From CAVRJC01 sp963721435 (lineage in GTDB: Bacteria > Actinomycetota > Acidimicrobiia > IMCC26256 > DASPTH01), in NCBI GenBank assembly GCA_963721435.1, contig CAVRJC010000004.1, positions 62,001-126,000 on the forward strand: 64,000 bases of DNA. The letters run 5' to 3'. Below, piece after piece: positions 36,714 to 45,594 of the stretch (its first letter is position 1; each line of letters starts with the position of its first letter). The translations under genes were made by a program, and so were the position numbers. The notes beneath the pieces are model-generated. The model saw only the letters and a list, made by a program, of their open reading frames with translations, searched no databases and was not told where the DNA came from.

Positions 36714-37922
36714 GTGCCGAAGTTCAAGTACGTCGCGATCGACCCGAGCGGAGCGAAGGTCAGGGGCGTCATCGATGCCGCCAGCGCCGTCCGTGTGCGC
36801 AACGAGCTGGCCGGCCGTGAGCTGAGAACTGTCGAGGTCAAGGAGCGCAAGAGCCTCGCGCGCGTCGAGATCACCACGAAGAAGCTCAAGCCCGTCGATC
36901 TCATGAACTTCTCGCGGCAGTTCGCGGCGTTCCTGCGTGCCGGGATCCCGATCCTCGACGCGCTGCAGGCGCTCGTCGACGAGACCTCGAATTCGCAACT
37001 GAAAGCCGTGTTGATCGACATCTCCGACGCACTCCGCAGCGGCTCGACACTGTCGGACGCGATGGCCAGCCACGAGAGCGTCTTCCCCAGCTACTACATC
37101 GGCATCCTCCGGTCCGCCGAGCTCACCGGGAACCTCGACGTCGTGCTCGACCAGCTCTCGGGCTACATCGAGCGCGATCTCACCGCGAAGCGTGCCGTGA
37201 AGTCCGCCCTCACCTATCCCATCGTCATCATGTGCATGGCCCTGTTCACGGTCGTGGTGCTCGTCGCCTACGTACTCCCGAAGTTCGAGGACTTCTTCAA
37301 GAGCTTCGACGCCAAGCTCCCGCTCCCCACCCGGATGCTCCTCAGCTTCTCCCGCTTCATGAGCAGTTGGTGGTTCGTCTTCGTGCTGATCTTCGTCGCC
37401 GTGGCGCTCTTCCTGCTGTTCTACCTGCGCACCGAGGGCGGCAAGCTCCGCCGCGATCGCATCTTGTTGAAGATTCCCGTGGTCTCCGACGTCGTGCGGC
37501 ACGCGGTGATGGAACGCTTCTTCAGGATCCTCGGGTCGATGCTGCGCGCGGGTGTGCCGATCCCCGACGCGCTCACCTCGGCGACCGAGGCCACCAACAA
37601 CCTCGTGTACGAGAAGGCACTCGACGGGTCCCGCGCCGAGGTGCTGCGCGGCGACGGGCTCGCGCGGCCGCTCTCGCGCACCGGCCTGTTCCCGGGGGTC
37701 GCAGGCCAGATGCTCAGGGTGGGCGAGGAGTCGGGCACGCTCGACCAGCAGCTCGAGCTCGCCGCCGACTACTTCTCGGCGGAGCTCGACTACAAGCTCA
37801 AGCGGCTCACGACGCTGTTCGAGCCGGCCGTGATCGTGATCATGGGCCTCATCGTGGGATTCGTCGCGATCGCGCTGGTGTCCGCGATGTACGGGATCTT
37901 CAACCAGGTGCAGATCCAGTGA
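36714..37922 (+). CDS. pilC: Type IV pilus inner-membrane platform protein PilC
   Basis: The 402-residue platform protein recruits PilB and PilT to the base of the pilus. It has two T2SF domains: the first around residues 70-190 (MNFSRQFAAFLRAGIPILDA, then ALTYPIVIMCMALFTVVVLV) and the second around 270-390 (MERFFRILGSMLRAGVPIPD, then FEPAVIVIMGLIVGFVAIAL). Three or four membrane spans are present. The start is GTG 36714, preceded by GGAGGA, 18 bases after the pilB stop. The stop overlaps the first minor prepilin gene. No frame problem is seen, which makes this part of the window unusually clean. Confidence 0.95.
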   Translation: MPKFKYVAIDPSGAKVRGVIDAASAVRVRNELAGRELRTVEVKERKSLARVEITTKKLKPVDLMNFSRQFAAFLRAGIPILDALQALVDETSNSQLKAVLIDISDALRSGSTLSDAMASHESVFPSYYIGILRSAELTGNLDVVLDQLSGYIERDLTAKRAVKSALTYPIVIMCMALFTVVVLVAYVLPKFEDFFKSFDAKLPLPTRMLLSFSRFMSSWWFVFVLIFVAVALFLLFYLRTEGGKLRRDRILLKIPVVSDVVRHAVMERFFRILGSMLRAGVPIPDALTSATEATNNLVYEKALDGSRAEVLRGDGLARPLSRTGLFPGVAGQMLRVGEESGTLDQQLELAADYFSAELDYKLKRLTTLFEPAVIVIMGLIVGFVAIALVSAMYGIFNQVQIQ

Positions 37923-38362
37923 CCCGCCGACCGGATGCGGGGGCCGAGCGCGGCGAGACGCTGATCGAGCTCCTGGTGACCGTCGTCATCATGGGCCTCG
38001 CGTTCGGCGCCATCCTCGCCGGCGTCGGCATCGCGATCGCGTCCTCCGACAGCCATCGACAGGAGGCGACCGCCGAGGGCGTGCTGCGGAGCTACGCCGA
38101 GCGACTCACCGATTCGAAGGACGTGCCGTACGTCCCGTGTGCATCACCGGGCGACTACGCGAACGTGCCGGGGTTCGACGTGCCCAGCGGATGGACGGTC
38201 TCGATCACGAACATCGCGTATCTGCAGGCAAACCCGGCCAACCCCTACGGCGGTGGCTGCTCCTCGGACCTCGGCGCCCAGCAGCTCACGCTCGAGGCGG
38301 AATCGCCGCACACCAAGAATGCCGCGGTCGAGCGGGTCGTGATCGTCAAGCGAGAGCGATGA
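37919..38362 (+). CDS. Minor prepilin with Glu at the mature N-terminus
   Basis: A 147-residue minor pilin. The leader TRRPDAGAERG is followed by ETLIELLVTVVIMGLAFGAI, the class III signal segment cut after Gly. Position +1 is Glu instead of the usual Phe or Met, while Glu at +5, needed for assembly, is kept. The remainder has a Cys pair (VPCASPGD and GGGCSSDLG) that could form a disulfide loop. The start GTG 37919 overlaps pilC by four bases and the stop overlaps the next prepilin, so the operon order is pilB-pilC-minor pilins. It probably belongs to the pilus-tip initiation complex (inference). Confidence 0.85.
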   Translation: MTRRPDAGAERGETLIELLVTVVIMGLAFGAILAGVGIAIASSDSHRQEATAEGVLRSYAERLTDSKDVPYVPCASPGDYANVPGFDVPSGWTVSITNIAYLQANPANPYGGGCSSDLGAQQLTLEAESPHTKNAAVERVVIVKRER

Positions 38363-38953
38363 AGCGGGCGCGTCGGGACGACGGCTTCACGCTGGTCGAG
38401 CTCCTGGTAGCAGTCACCATCCTCGGCATCATCGCGGCACCCCTCGCGCTCGCGGTCATCACCGGCCTGCGGGTCGTCGGCCGATCCGAGCAGAAGTTCA
38501 CCGACTCGCGCAGCGGACTCATCTCGGCTGCAGACTTTGCGAGCGACGTCGCGAGCTCCAACAGCGTTTCCACCGGGGGCGCGGCGTGCGGGACCGGAGG
38601 TACGCTGCTGGTGACCTTCTCGTGGAACGACCCGGCCGTGTTCCCGGTGGCGACCGGCTCCGCCTACCCGAACAAGGTTTCGTACTTCTACGACAACAAC
38701 AGCCTGCTCCGCCGCACCTGTAAGAACGGCGCCGGAGAGAGCACCTCCACCGCCGCGGTCTCATTGGGCTCCGAGCCGACCGTCGAATGCTTCAAGTCCG
38801 GCGCGCCGGACACGCCCGTGCCGTGCAACGGTGATCCCGACGTCCGGTGGGTGAAGTTGCAGGTGACCTCTGCCGCGAACTCACCGACCCCTGACAATCC
38901 GGCGCCCGACCCGTACTCATTCACGCTCCTCGGCACGCGGAGAACGACGTTGA
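38359..38953 (+). CDS. Minor prepilin, PilW-like (probable frameshift at 3' end)
   Basis: A prepilin of about 198 residues with leader MKRARRDDG and FTLVELLVAVTILGIIAAPL. Two Cys pairs occur (GGAACGTGG with RRTCKNG, and VECFKS with VPCNGDP). The open frame has no stop at the expected place and runs into the next protein. A single indel between about 38900 and 38935 would give the stop at 38951-38953, with the TTG start of the next gene at 38950 in a 4-base TTGA overlap like the others in the operon. I therefore treat them as two genes. A true fusion is the alternative. Confidence 0.7.
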
Positions 38954-40928
38954 CTCGCGGCGTCACACCTTTCCGGCGCAGCGATTCCGAAGCCGGCGCG
39001 TCACTTGTGCTGGCGCTGGTCATGATCGTGGTCATCGCCGTCGCGATCGTGGCCACGCTCGCGTATGCGTCCACCAGCCTCCACACGGTGTCGGTGATCA
39101 AGACCCAGCGCCAGACTCTCTACGCCGCCGACGGCGCGGTGCAGACCGCGATCCAGGTTGCGCGCAGGGATGGAGACGCGGGCGCGGCGGAGGGGAACTG
39201 TGGCAGCCTCCAGAGCGGGCTGCAATATCCGTCCGTCGGTGACCAGCCGCCGGTGTCGGTCTCGTGCGAGGTGGTCGCGGCCCGCGGCATCGGTGTCCCC
39301 GGTGTCGACTTCCCGCCGTACACGATCCTGCACGACGGGCGGCGGGATCGACGTCGGGCGCGAGCAGCGGGCTCGTCGTCGGTGGCTCGATCGCTCGGGC
39401 ACGGCGGATCGCCGGCAGCGGTCTCGACCTCACCGGCTACTCCGCGGTGGCGAGCGGCAGCTGCTCGGGCATCATCGTCTCCGATCCCGCCGACCTGATG
39501 TGCCCCGGCTCGAGCGCACCCGATGACCCGACCTACCCGCACGAGGCGCTGCCGGAGCCTGTCCGATCCCAACCCGGACCCGTCGTGCACGACCAGCAGC
39601 GGCGTGCTCCAGTTCGAGCCCGGTTACTACACGCACGTCGAGATGTTCGAGAACCCTGACTGGTCGGGCTGCCGACCCGGGTTCATCTACCTCAAGCCGG
39701 GCGTCTACTACTTCGACTTCGGCTTCGACTGGCCGGAGCTCGCCGGGCACGACGTGGCACGTCACCTCCACCGTGATCGGCGGCACCGCGAAGGGCTGGA
39801 ATCCCGACTCGTCGACGCCCCAGTCGCTCGCGAGCGGCACCGGAGGCACAGCCGAAGAACTGCGACGACAAGAGCGCAGGCGTGCAGCTCGTGTTCGGCG
39901 GTGAGTCGCAGATGGTGCTGGCCTCGTCCGCTGCGCAGGTGGAGCTCTGCGCCGACGCCACGCCGTCGAACACCACGCAGCATCTCGCGCTCTACGGCCT
40001 CGAGCCCGAACCGGGCACGGGAGTCCCGGCGCAGCAGACCGCGACCCGCAGGCCCACGTCGACATCGCACCTGACGCCGGCCTTGGGCTGGGCCGGTCTC
40101 TCGCCGCAGAACAACCTGCTGCCGATCCCCCCGAACCCGTCAGCCCTCGACGATCAAGTCGCCGCCGTGACGCTTCCCGCCGTCCCGGCGGGCTCCAAGG
40201 CGTCAATCGATCTGGATGGGTATCAGGCGGGGGCACCCGGTGGATCGGTCCGGAAGAGCTTCACGCTCAAAGTTGCGCACCGAGAGATCGCCGCCAATGA
40301 CAGTGATGTCGCGAACCTGCAGGTGCAGGTCGGCCCCGGGTCGGGGTGCGACATCTCGGTGCCGTTGCGGCGCAGCGCGATTCCAGCACCCGTCGTGGTC
40401 GATACCTTCACGTCTGCGAGCTTCCCGTGCCTCGTCGACGCAGTCCGCGACAACTTCAGCGTCACATTCAGCGCGGAAGCGGGCGCGAACAGGGCGTTCA
40501 CCGAGAACCTCGATGGGATCGAGCTCGACGCGGTCTTCACGCCACCAGTCCTCGAGGCACAGAAAGGCTGTGTCCTCGGCGGCTGCCCGATGCTCGACGT
40601 CGGCGGGAGTGGTTCCGGGTTCGCGCTGTGGGGCACCGTCTATGCTCCGCTCGCCTCGGTGTCAGCCAGATTCGGGAGCGGGCACCCCTTCGAGTTCCGA
40701 CGCGGAGTGGTCGCGCGTGCGGTGGGCACGAGCGGGACACCTCCGGCCGACTCATCGCCGAGCTTCTGCCTCGGGTACGGCACTCCATGTGTCGGGCCGT
40801 CCCGGGTGCTGAGGCTCACCGCGACGGTTGATGGCGCCGTCCGGCTGGTGGCGTTGGTGCAGGTCTTCGACTCGCCTACAGTCGGCCGGGCGGTGAGCGT
40901 GCTCTCGTGGAACCTCGTGCGATCATGA
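38950..40928 (+). CDS. Large PilX-like pilus-associated protein (several frameshifts)
   Basis: Around 650 residues. The N-terminus (SEAGASLVLALVMIVVIAVA) is the PilX-type signal-anchor found after minor pilins, and it is followed by TQRQTLYAADGAVQTAIQVA. Reading continues in other frames near 39340, 39560, 39755 and 39880. The rest is a very large extracellular part with motifs such as PGYYTHVEMFENPDWSGC and PGVYYFDF, and a beta-rich C-terminus (VDTFTSASFPCLVDAVRDN, then GSGSGFALWGTVYAPLASV). PilX proteins are normally near 200 residues, so the C-terminal extension is unusual and may form a tip adhesin (inference). The fold of the extension is not recognised. Confidence 0.65.
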
Positions 40929-41086
40929 GCACGATCCACGCGCGCTTCGCACCGGGCAGGTGGTGAGGGGAGGGTCGGCTACGGACGAGTATCTGAAGAC
41001 GCTCCGCACTGCGCCGGCGATTCGCGGGCGCGATCAGGAGAACTCGACACAAGACGCACGAGAACACGAACAAGGAGAAGCATCAC

Positions 41087-41443
41087 GTGTTGCAGGAATC
41101 CATGCGCAAGAAGCGAGCTGGTGAAGGGGGCTTCACCCTCATCGAGCTCCTCATCGTCATCGTGATCCTCGGGATCCTCGCCGCGGTCGTCGTGTTCGCG
41201 GTGGGCGGGATCACCGACAAGGGCAAGGCGTCAGCCTGCAAGTCCGACCTCAAGACGGTCGAGGTCGCGCAAGAGGCGTACTACGCCGCATCCAACCTCG
41301 GCAACGGAAGCTACGCCGCGAGTGTCGCGGCGTTGGTGACCGCCAAGCTGCTCCGAGAGCCTCCCAACGGCTCCGGCTACACGATCAGCACCAACAGCTC
41401 GGGTGCGGTCACGGCGAGCCCGGCCAACTGCGCGGGTCTCTAG
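41087..41443 (+). CDS. Type IV major pilin
   Basis: A 118-residue prepilin: leader VLQESMRKKRAGEGG, then FTLIELLIVIVILGILAAVV with the canonical Phe+1 and Glu+5. The hydrophobic N-helix is followed by a short globular part, with a Cys in ASACKSDL and one in SPANCAGL that can pair as in other pilins. The start is GTG 41087 behind AAGGAG. Its size and the 158-base gap before it suggest separate transcription and high expression of the main fibre subunit. The adjacent paralogue at 41532 shares the stretch VVVFAVGGITDKGK, so the two arose by duplication. Confidence 0.92.
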   Translation: MLQESMRKKRAGEGGFTLIELLIVIVILGILAAVVVFAVGGITDKGKASACKSDLKTVEVAQEAYYAASNLGNGSYAASVAALVTAKLLREPPNGSGYTISTNSSGAVTASPANCAGL

Positions 41444-41467
41444 GAGAGCATCATCAACGGGTACCAT

Positions 41468-41501
41468 GGTGACGGCCCCGGCGCGGATCGGGGCCGTCAC
41501 C
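41468..41501 (+). promoter_or_regulatory. 13-bp-stem hairpin between pilin genes
   Basis: GGTGACGGCCCCG and CGGGGCCGTCACC are perfectly complementary over 13 bases around an 8-base loop. It lies 25 bases after one pilin stop and 31 before the next pilin start. There is no U tract. It could end most transcripts and so set the ratio of the two pilins, or protect the first mRNA from decay. Confidence 0.6.
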
Positions 41502-41531
41502 GCAGCCCGCTCGACACGAGGGCAGGTGGAA

Positions 41532-41862
41532 ATGAAGACTTGGTTCCGTCACGGTGAGTCCGGCTTCACGCTGGTCGAGCTCCTCGTGACCATCACGGTC
41601 TTGGGAGTGCTCGCGGCGGTCGTCGTGTTCGCGGTGGGCGGGATCACCGACAAGGGCAAGACCTCGACCTGCAAGACCGACCGCCAGAGCGTCGAGGCGG
41701 CCGAAGAGGCCTACTTCTCGCAGTACGGCATCTACGCCGACCTGCCGCACCCTCGTGACCGAGAAGCTGCTCCGCGAGGTGCCGGCCAGCCCTGCCTACG
41801 CGGTATCGGTGGACGTGGGGACCGGACTCGTCACCACGAACCCCGACTGCTCGGCGTTCTGA
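41532..41862 (+). CDS. Type IV pilin, second copy (frameshifted)
   Basis: A pilin of about 109 residues with leader MKTWFRHGESG and FTLVELLVTITVLGVLAAVV. It shares VVVFAVGGITDKGKTSTCK with the pilin just upstream. A frame change near 41750 restores LVTEKLLREVPASPAYAVSV and the final NPDCSAF, with the stop at 41860-41862. The Cys pair is conserved. GGTGGA lies two bases before the ATG, a short spacing for a ribosome site. The last 67 bases overlap the end of pilT on the other strand. It may be an alternative or minor form of the fibre subunit. Confidence 0.8.
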
Positions 41863-42986
41863 CGCACGGTGTTCGGTACGCCGGGACCCGAAAGCTGCGC
41901 GAGCCGCTCGAATCGCTCGTCGATGGTCTTCCCGCGGATCTCGTTCGGGTACATGGTGTGCGCGACCGCCTCCTCATAGCTGATCACGTCGGTCTTGACC
42001 AGCGCCGACAGCGACGACTCGAGCGTCTGCATCCCATCCGCCGAACCCGTCGCGATCAGGTTGCGCAGTTGCGTCGTGCGGCCATCGCGGATGATGTTCT
42101 TGGCCGCGTACGTTGCCGTGAGGACTTCGAACGCGGCGACTCGACCGGTGCCGATTCGCGGGACCAGTCGTTGCGAGATGATGGCCTGCAACGAAGAGGC
42201 AAGCTGCACCCTGATCTGTGCCTGTTGCTCGGCGGGGAACACGTCGACGATCCGATCCAGGGTCTGCGCCGCATCGTTGGTGTGCAACGTCGCGAACACG
42301 AGGTGACCGGTTTCCGCCATCGTGAGCGTGGACGCGATCGTCTCCGGGTCGCGCATCTCGCCGACGAGGAGGACGTCGGGGTCCTCGCGCAGCACCGACC
42401 GCAACGCGCGGGCGAAAGAGTTCGTGTCGGTTCCCAACTCGCGCTGGTTCACCGCCGACCGCTTGTGCTGGTGCACGTACTCGATGGGGTCCTCGATCGT
42501 GAGGATGTGGCACGCGCGCTCGCTGTTGATGGCGTCGATCATCGAGGCGAGCGTGGTCGACTTCCCGGAGCCGGTGGGCCCGGTGATCAAGACCAGCCCG
42601 TGCGGGAGCCGCACGAGGTGCTCGGCGATCTGGGGGAGGCCCAGCTCGTCGAATGTCGGGATGTGATAGGGGATGAGGCGGAGCGCCAAGGTCGCGACGC
42701 CGCGCTGGTGAAACGCGTTGCCGCGGAACCGAGCAAGGTCATGCCAACCGAACGAGAAGTCGACTTCCTTCGCGATTCGGAACTCCTGGGTGAGATCCCC
42801 GCCCAGGACCGCCAGCACGATCCTCTCAGTGGCGTCGACGTCGAGGGCCGGCTGGTCCATGGGCACGAGCGCCCCGTCGATGCGGAGGAGGGGCGGGCTG
42901 CCGACGGTGATCAGGAGGTCCGTCGCCTGGCGCTTCCACAGCTCTCGGAGAAGGTGCTCAACGGGCTCGAAGTCAGGTTCAGTCAT
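41796..42986 (-). CDS. pilT: Pilus retraction ATPase PilT
   Basis: A 396-residue retraction ATPase. Walker A GPTGSGKS is at residues 136-143, the Asp box is VGEMRDPETIASTLTMAETGH and the His box FATLHTNDAAQTLDRIVD. AIRNLI, typical of PilT, appears here as TTQLRNLIATGSADGMQTLE. The start is ATG 42986; a longer form from GTG 43016 is open, but GGAGG lies within its first codons, too far from 42986 to help. Its last 22 codons overlap the second pilin convergently. With PilB, it implies twitching or retractable pili, although the locus lacks visible prepilin peptidase, PilM, PilN, PilO and secretin genes. Confidence 0.94.
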   Translation of the reverse strand: MTEPDFEPVEHLLRELWKRQATDLLITVGSPPLLRIDGALVPMDQPALDVDATERIVLAVLGGDLTQEFRIAKEVDFSFGWHDLARFRGNAFHQRGVATLALRLIPYHIPTFDELGLPQIAEHLVRLPHGLVLITGPTGSGKSTTLASMIDAINSERACHILTIEDPIEYVHQHKRSAVNQRELGTDTNSFARALRSVLREDPDVLLVGEMRDPETIASTLTMAETGHLVFATLHTNDAAQTLDRIVDVFPAEQQAQIRVQLASSLQAIISQRLVPRIGTGRVAAFEVLTATYAAKNIIRDGRTTQLRNLIATGSADGMQTLESSLSALVKTDVISYEEAVAHTMYPNEIRGKTIDERFERLAQLSGPGVPNTVRQNAEQSGFVVTSPVPTSTDTA

Positions 42987-43207
42987 GCCGTGATTGTCGA
43001 TCGTCTTCCTCCTCACCTTGATCCCGTGTCGGGCTCATCGTAGGAGCCGGTCCCGCGTTCCCGACGGCGCGGTCCGCAGAACGGGCCGGGAGGCAACGAA
43101 GCAGAAGGCGGTCCTGCTGCTGTCCGCGGTGCAACGTGGCAGTTCGCACTTCGACAATCTCGCTGTGGCTAGCGGCAGCCTTCGTCTGGGGGGCAGAGTA
43201 ACGCCCG

Positions 43208-44402
43208 ATGCCGTGGCCGACCAGCGTGAGTGAGTACCGGGGGAGCGCGCCGTTACGCGCGGTCGTGAGCGGCCTGGGCGCAGTGCGCGAGCGGCTCGCG
43301 GCGCACCTCGTCGACCAGAACGTGACGCCGGCCGATGATCGTGTGCGGCGAGAGCGTGTCGCGCTCGCCGGTGCTCGACCTCGTGCGGGAGGCGCTGGGC
43401 GACGTGTGGTCGCCGTTCGTGTTCGACGGCTCGCGTCCGCACACTCCGGTGGAGACCGTCGCCGCCGGCGCGGCGGCCGCGCGCGCCGCGGACGCGGATG
43501 CGCTGATCGCGGTCGGCGGGGGCAGCACGATGGACTGCGCGCGCGGCATCGCGGTGCTGCTCGCAACCGATCTCGACGACGTCACGCAGCTGACGCCTGC
43601 GGAGTACGGGAAGCTCGGGCAGCGCGGCCCGGAGCGGCCGGACGCGAGCGGTCCACCGATACCCGTCGCGTGTGTGAGCACCACGTTGTCGTTCGCCGAG
43701 TTCCTCCCGTTCTGGGGATCCCGTCACGCCGATGTCGCGCGCAAGCGGCCGTACATGGAGGGCGGCCACGTCACTCGGACGGTGTTCCTCGACGGCGAGG
43801 TCGCGTCGTACACGCCGGCCTCGGTGTGGTGCGAGACCGGAGTGAAGGCGCTCGACGACGCGTTGATGGCGTTCTGCCGCGCGCCCGACTCCGAGCCGTT
43901 CATGGATCCGGTGCTCACGTCCGCGATCGGCGCGCTCGGCACGTTGCTGCCTCGCTCGCGTACCGAAGGTGCGCTGGTCGAGCGCCAGCACGTGCTCACC
44001 GCGGTCTGGATGACGAAGTTCCCGTTGCCGCGACTCGCGGGCGGGCCCGGTGGCGGATGGTTCTCGACCACCGCGCGTCACTCGCTCGGCGCGGTGCTCG
44101 AGGTGCCGCACGGCATTGGGTCGTGCGTCGCGCTGCTCCCGGGGATCCGGTATCACCAGGCGGACACAGGGGCGCGCCAGGTCGCGCTGAAGCGCGCGGT
44201 GAGCTGGGGCGACAACGTGACGTATGCGTCGCTCGCCGAAGCCGTCGGCGCGCTGCTCACGCGACTGCACGTGCCGACGCGCTTGTCCGAGATCGGCGTG
44301 GACGGCTCCCGTCTCGACGACGTCGTTGCCGCCATGGTCGACGAAGCCCCCTGGCTCGGCACCCCGGAGCAACTCCGCGCCGCCTGCAACGAGATGCTGT
44401 GA
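43208..44402 (+). CDS. Iron-containing alcohol dehydrogenase/glycerol dehydrogenase-like protein (frameshifted)
   Basis: A group III dehydrogenase or dehydroquinate-synthase-fold protein of about 397 residues. The NAD motif is ALIAVGGGSTMDCARGIAVL, and metal-ligand regions are CETGVKALDDALMAF and ARHSLGAVLEVPHGIGS, whose His residues fit the family. The first 40 residues (PLRAVVSGLGAVRERLAAHL) are in another frame than the rest, which shifts near 43325 before MIVCGESVSRSPVL. The start is ATG 43208. Relatives use small alcohols or polyols such as glycerol; the substrate is unknown. It diverges from pilT and its stop is followed at once by the first copy of the 50-base repeat. Confidence 0.8.
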
Positions 44403-44403
44403 C

Positions 44404-44453
44404 GTTTTGGCGTCGGTCAGGGCACCTCTGGTGGTCCGGACCGACGCCAAACT
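44404..44453 (+). repeat. 50-bp palindromic repeat, copy A
   Basis: GTTTTGGCGTCGG (44404-44416) and ACCGACGCCAAA (44440-44451) flank the core CACCTCTGG (44423-44431). Copies at 53268 and 59791 keep exactly the same spacing. It begins one base after a stop codon and lies between two convergent genes. Confidence 0.8.
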
Positions 44454-44497
44454 CCGGGAACGGACCGCTCGTCAGCCGGGTGCGGTCGTGCGCTCGA

Positions 44498-45273
44498 TCA
44501 GGCGGCGGACGTGGTGCGACGGGCACGCAGCCCGAGCGCGACGACGGGCACCAGCGCGACTGCAGTCGCGACGAGCGCGGCGACCACGCCGAACGCGGCA
44601 CCGATGGCGACGATCGCGACCGCGAGCTGCACGACGATCACGGCGCGCCGGACCGGTTCGCCGAGCGCGTCGAACCGGCGGTGGAATTCGAAGAGCTCGC
44701 GGTGGTGCGGAGCCGCGAGGTGAGCAGGACCGCGAGCCCACGCACGAGCCCGAACAGGATCCCGAGCGAGAGGGCGGCGATCGGGCCGGCGGTGAGCGCG
44801 CCCATCGCGATCGTGAGGAACACCGCGGCCGTCATGATGTAGGTGGTGACGCCGGCACCGACCTGCCAGCCGAACCCGCTGCCGTAGACCCACGCGCGGT
44901 AGCGGCCGAGCCAGTCTTCGTTGACCTGCCGCAGGAAGAACGGCGGCGCGACGCCCAGCACGCCGGAGTCGACGGCCGCGCTCAGGATCGCCAGCCCCGC
45001 GACGAGGCCGAGGGCGGTGGCCGCGGTGACGTCGAACGCGGCCACACCGGCGGCGAGCAGCGCCATCACACCGCCGAGCATCGCTCCACCCACCACGGCG
45101 CCGGCGACGAACCACGCCGCGGTGGTGCCGTAGCGAGAGCCGCGAGACGCCTCACCGACCGGCGTGAGCTGCGACAGCATCGACTGCCCGCACGGGGACC
45201 ACGTGGAGCGGACCGCGGCGGCGATCGCAATGACCGCTCCGAGCACCAGGACAGTGGTGTGCACGCCCGGCAT
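44498..45273 (-). CDS. Polytopic membrane protein, possibly DsbD/CcdA-like (frameshifted)
   Basis: About 257 residues with six or seven hydrophobic segments. The N-terminus has STWSPCGQSMLSQLTPVGEA, a Cys after Ser-Pro near a first span, reminiscent of the CcdA/DsbD-type membrane thiol-transfer family but with only one such Cys. LLGGVMALLAAGVAAF-like spans follow, and the last two spans (RRAVIVVQLAVAIVAIGAAF and VVAALVATAVALVPVVALGL) are in a different frame, with a shift near 44700. The start is ATG 45273. It converges on the dehydrogenase gene, with repeat copy A in between. No reliable function can be given. Confidence 0.6.
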
Positions 45274-45350
45274 CGTACCGGGCACCACGGAACCTCCGGC
45301 TGGTTCCGGTCGTTGACATTTCCGTAGCCCATCGACTTCGGAGAACGAAA

Positions 45351-45500
45351 ATGCTGCGAGTGGCGGAACACCTCGACACCGACCGGGACGGTGCTGACGA
45401 CACCCCACATGAGGAGCCCGGGGCCCTCGAGATCGAGGTCGAGCGGCTCGACGCGGTGTTGCACGCCTGGCTCGTACGGGGGACCGCCTCTGCCCGATAG
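45351..45500 (+). CDS. Small acidic protein of 49 residues
   Basis: An open frame from ATG 45351 to TAG 45500 with GGAG seven bases upstream and TTGACA 32 bases before that site. The product (MLRVAEHLDTDRDGADDTPH at the start, then LEIEVERLDAVLHAWLVRG) is acidic, with an amphipathic helix near residues 24-42. It lies just ahead of the suf promoter and diverges from the membrane protein gene. I do not recognise a family. It could be a small unannotated protein or a chance frame. Confidence 0.35.
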   Translation: MLRVAEHLDTDRDGADDTPHEEPGALEIEVERLDAVLHAWLVRGTASAR

Positions 45501-45522
45501 CGCGAAGCCCGCACCGACCCCG

Positions 45523-45563
45523 TTGTGAAAGGGGCCGGGGGATTGTTACTATGGCGGTAGTGG
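45523..45563 (+). promoter_or_regulatory. suf operon promoter with inverted-repeat operator
   Basis: -35 TTGTGA (45523-45528), 18 bases, -10 TACTAT (45547-45552). The operator TTACTAT-GGCG-GTAGTGG (45546-45563) overlaps the -10 box and shares GGCGGTAGTGG with the site at the second suf unit. A repressor binding here would block transcription; an iron-sulfur-sensing regulator is expected by analogy (inference). Confidence 0.6.
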
Positions 45564-45594
45564 AAATCCCCCAATCCCCCTGGCGGGAGTGCTG

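Noticed and set aside
43035..44450. Minus-strand open frame opposite the dehydrogenase gene
   Set aside because: It is a shadow frame. The plus strand contains the NAD motif and metal-ligand regions of the dehydrogenase.
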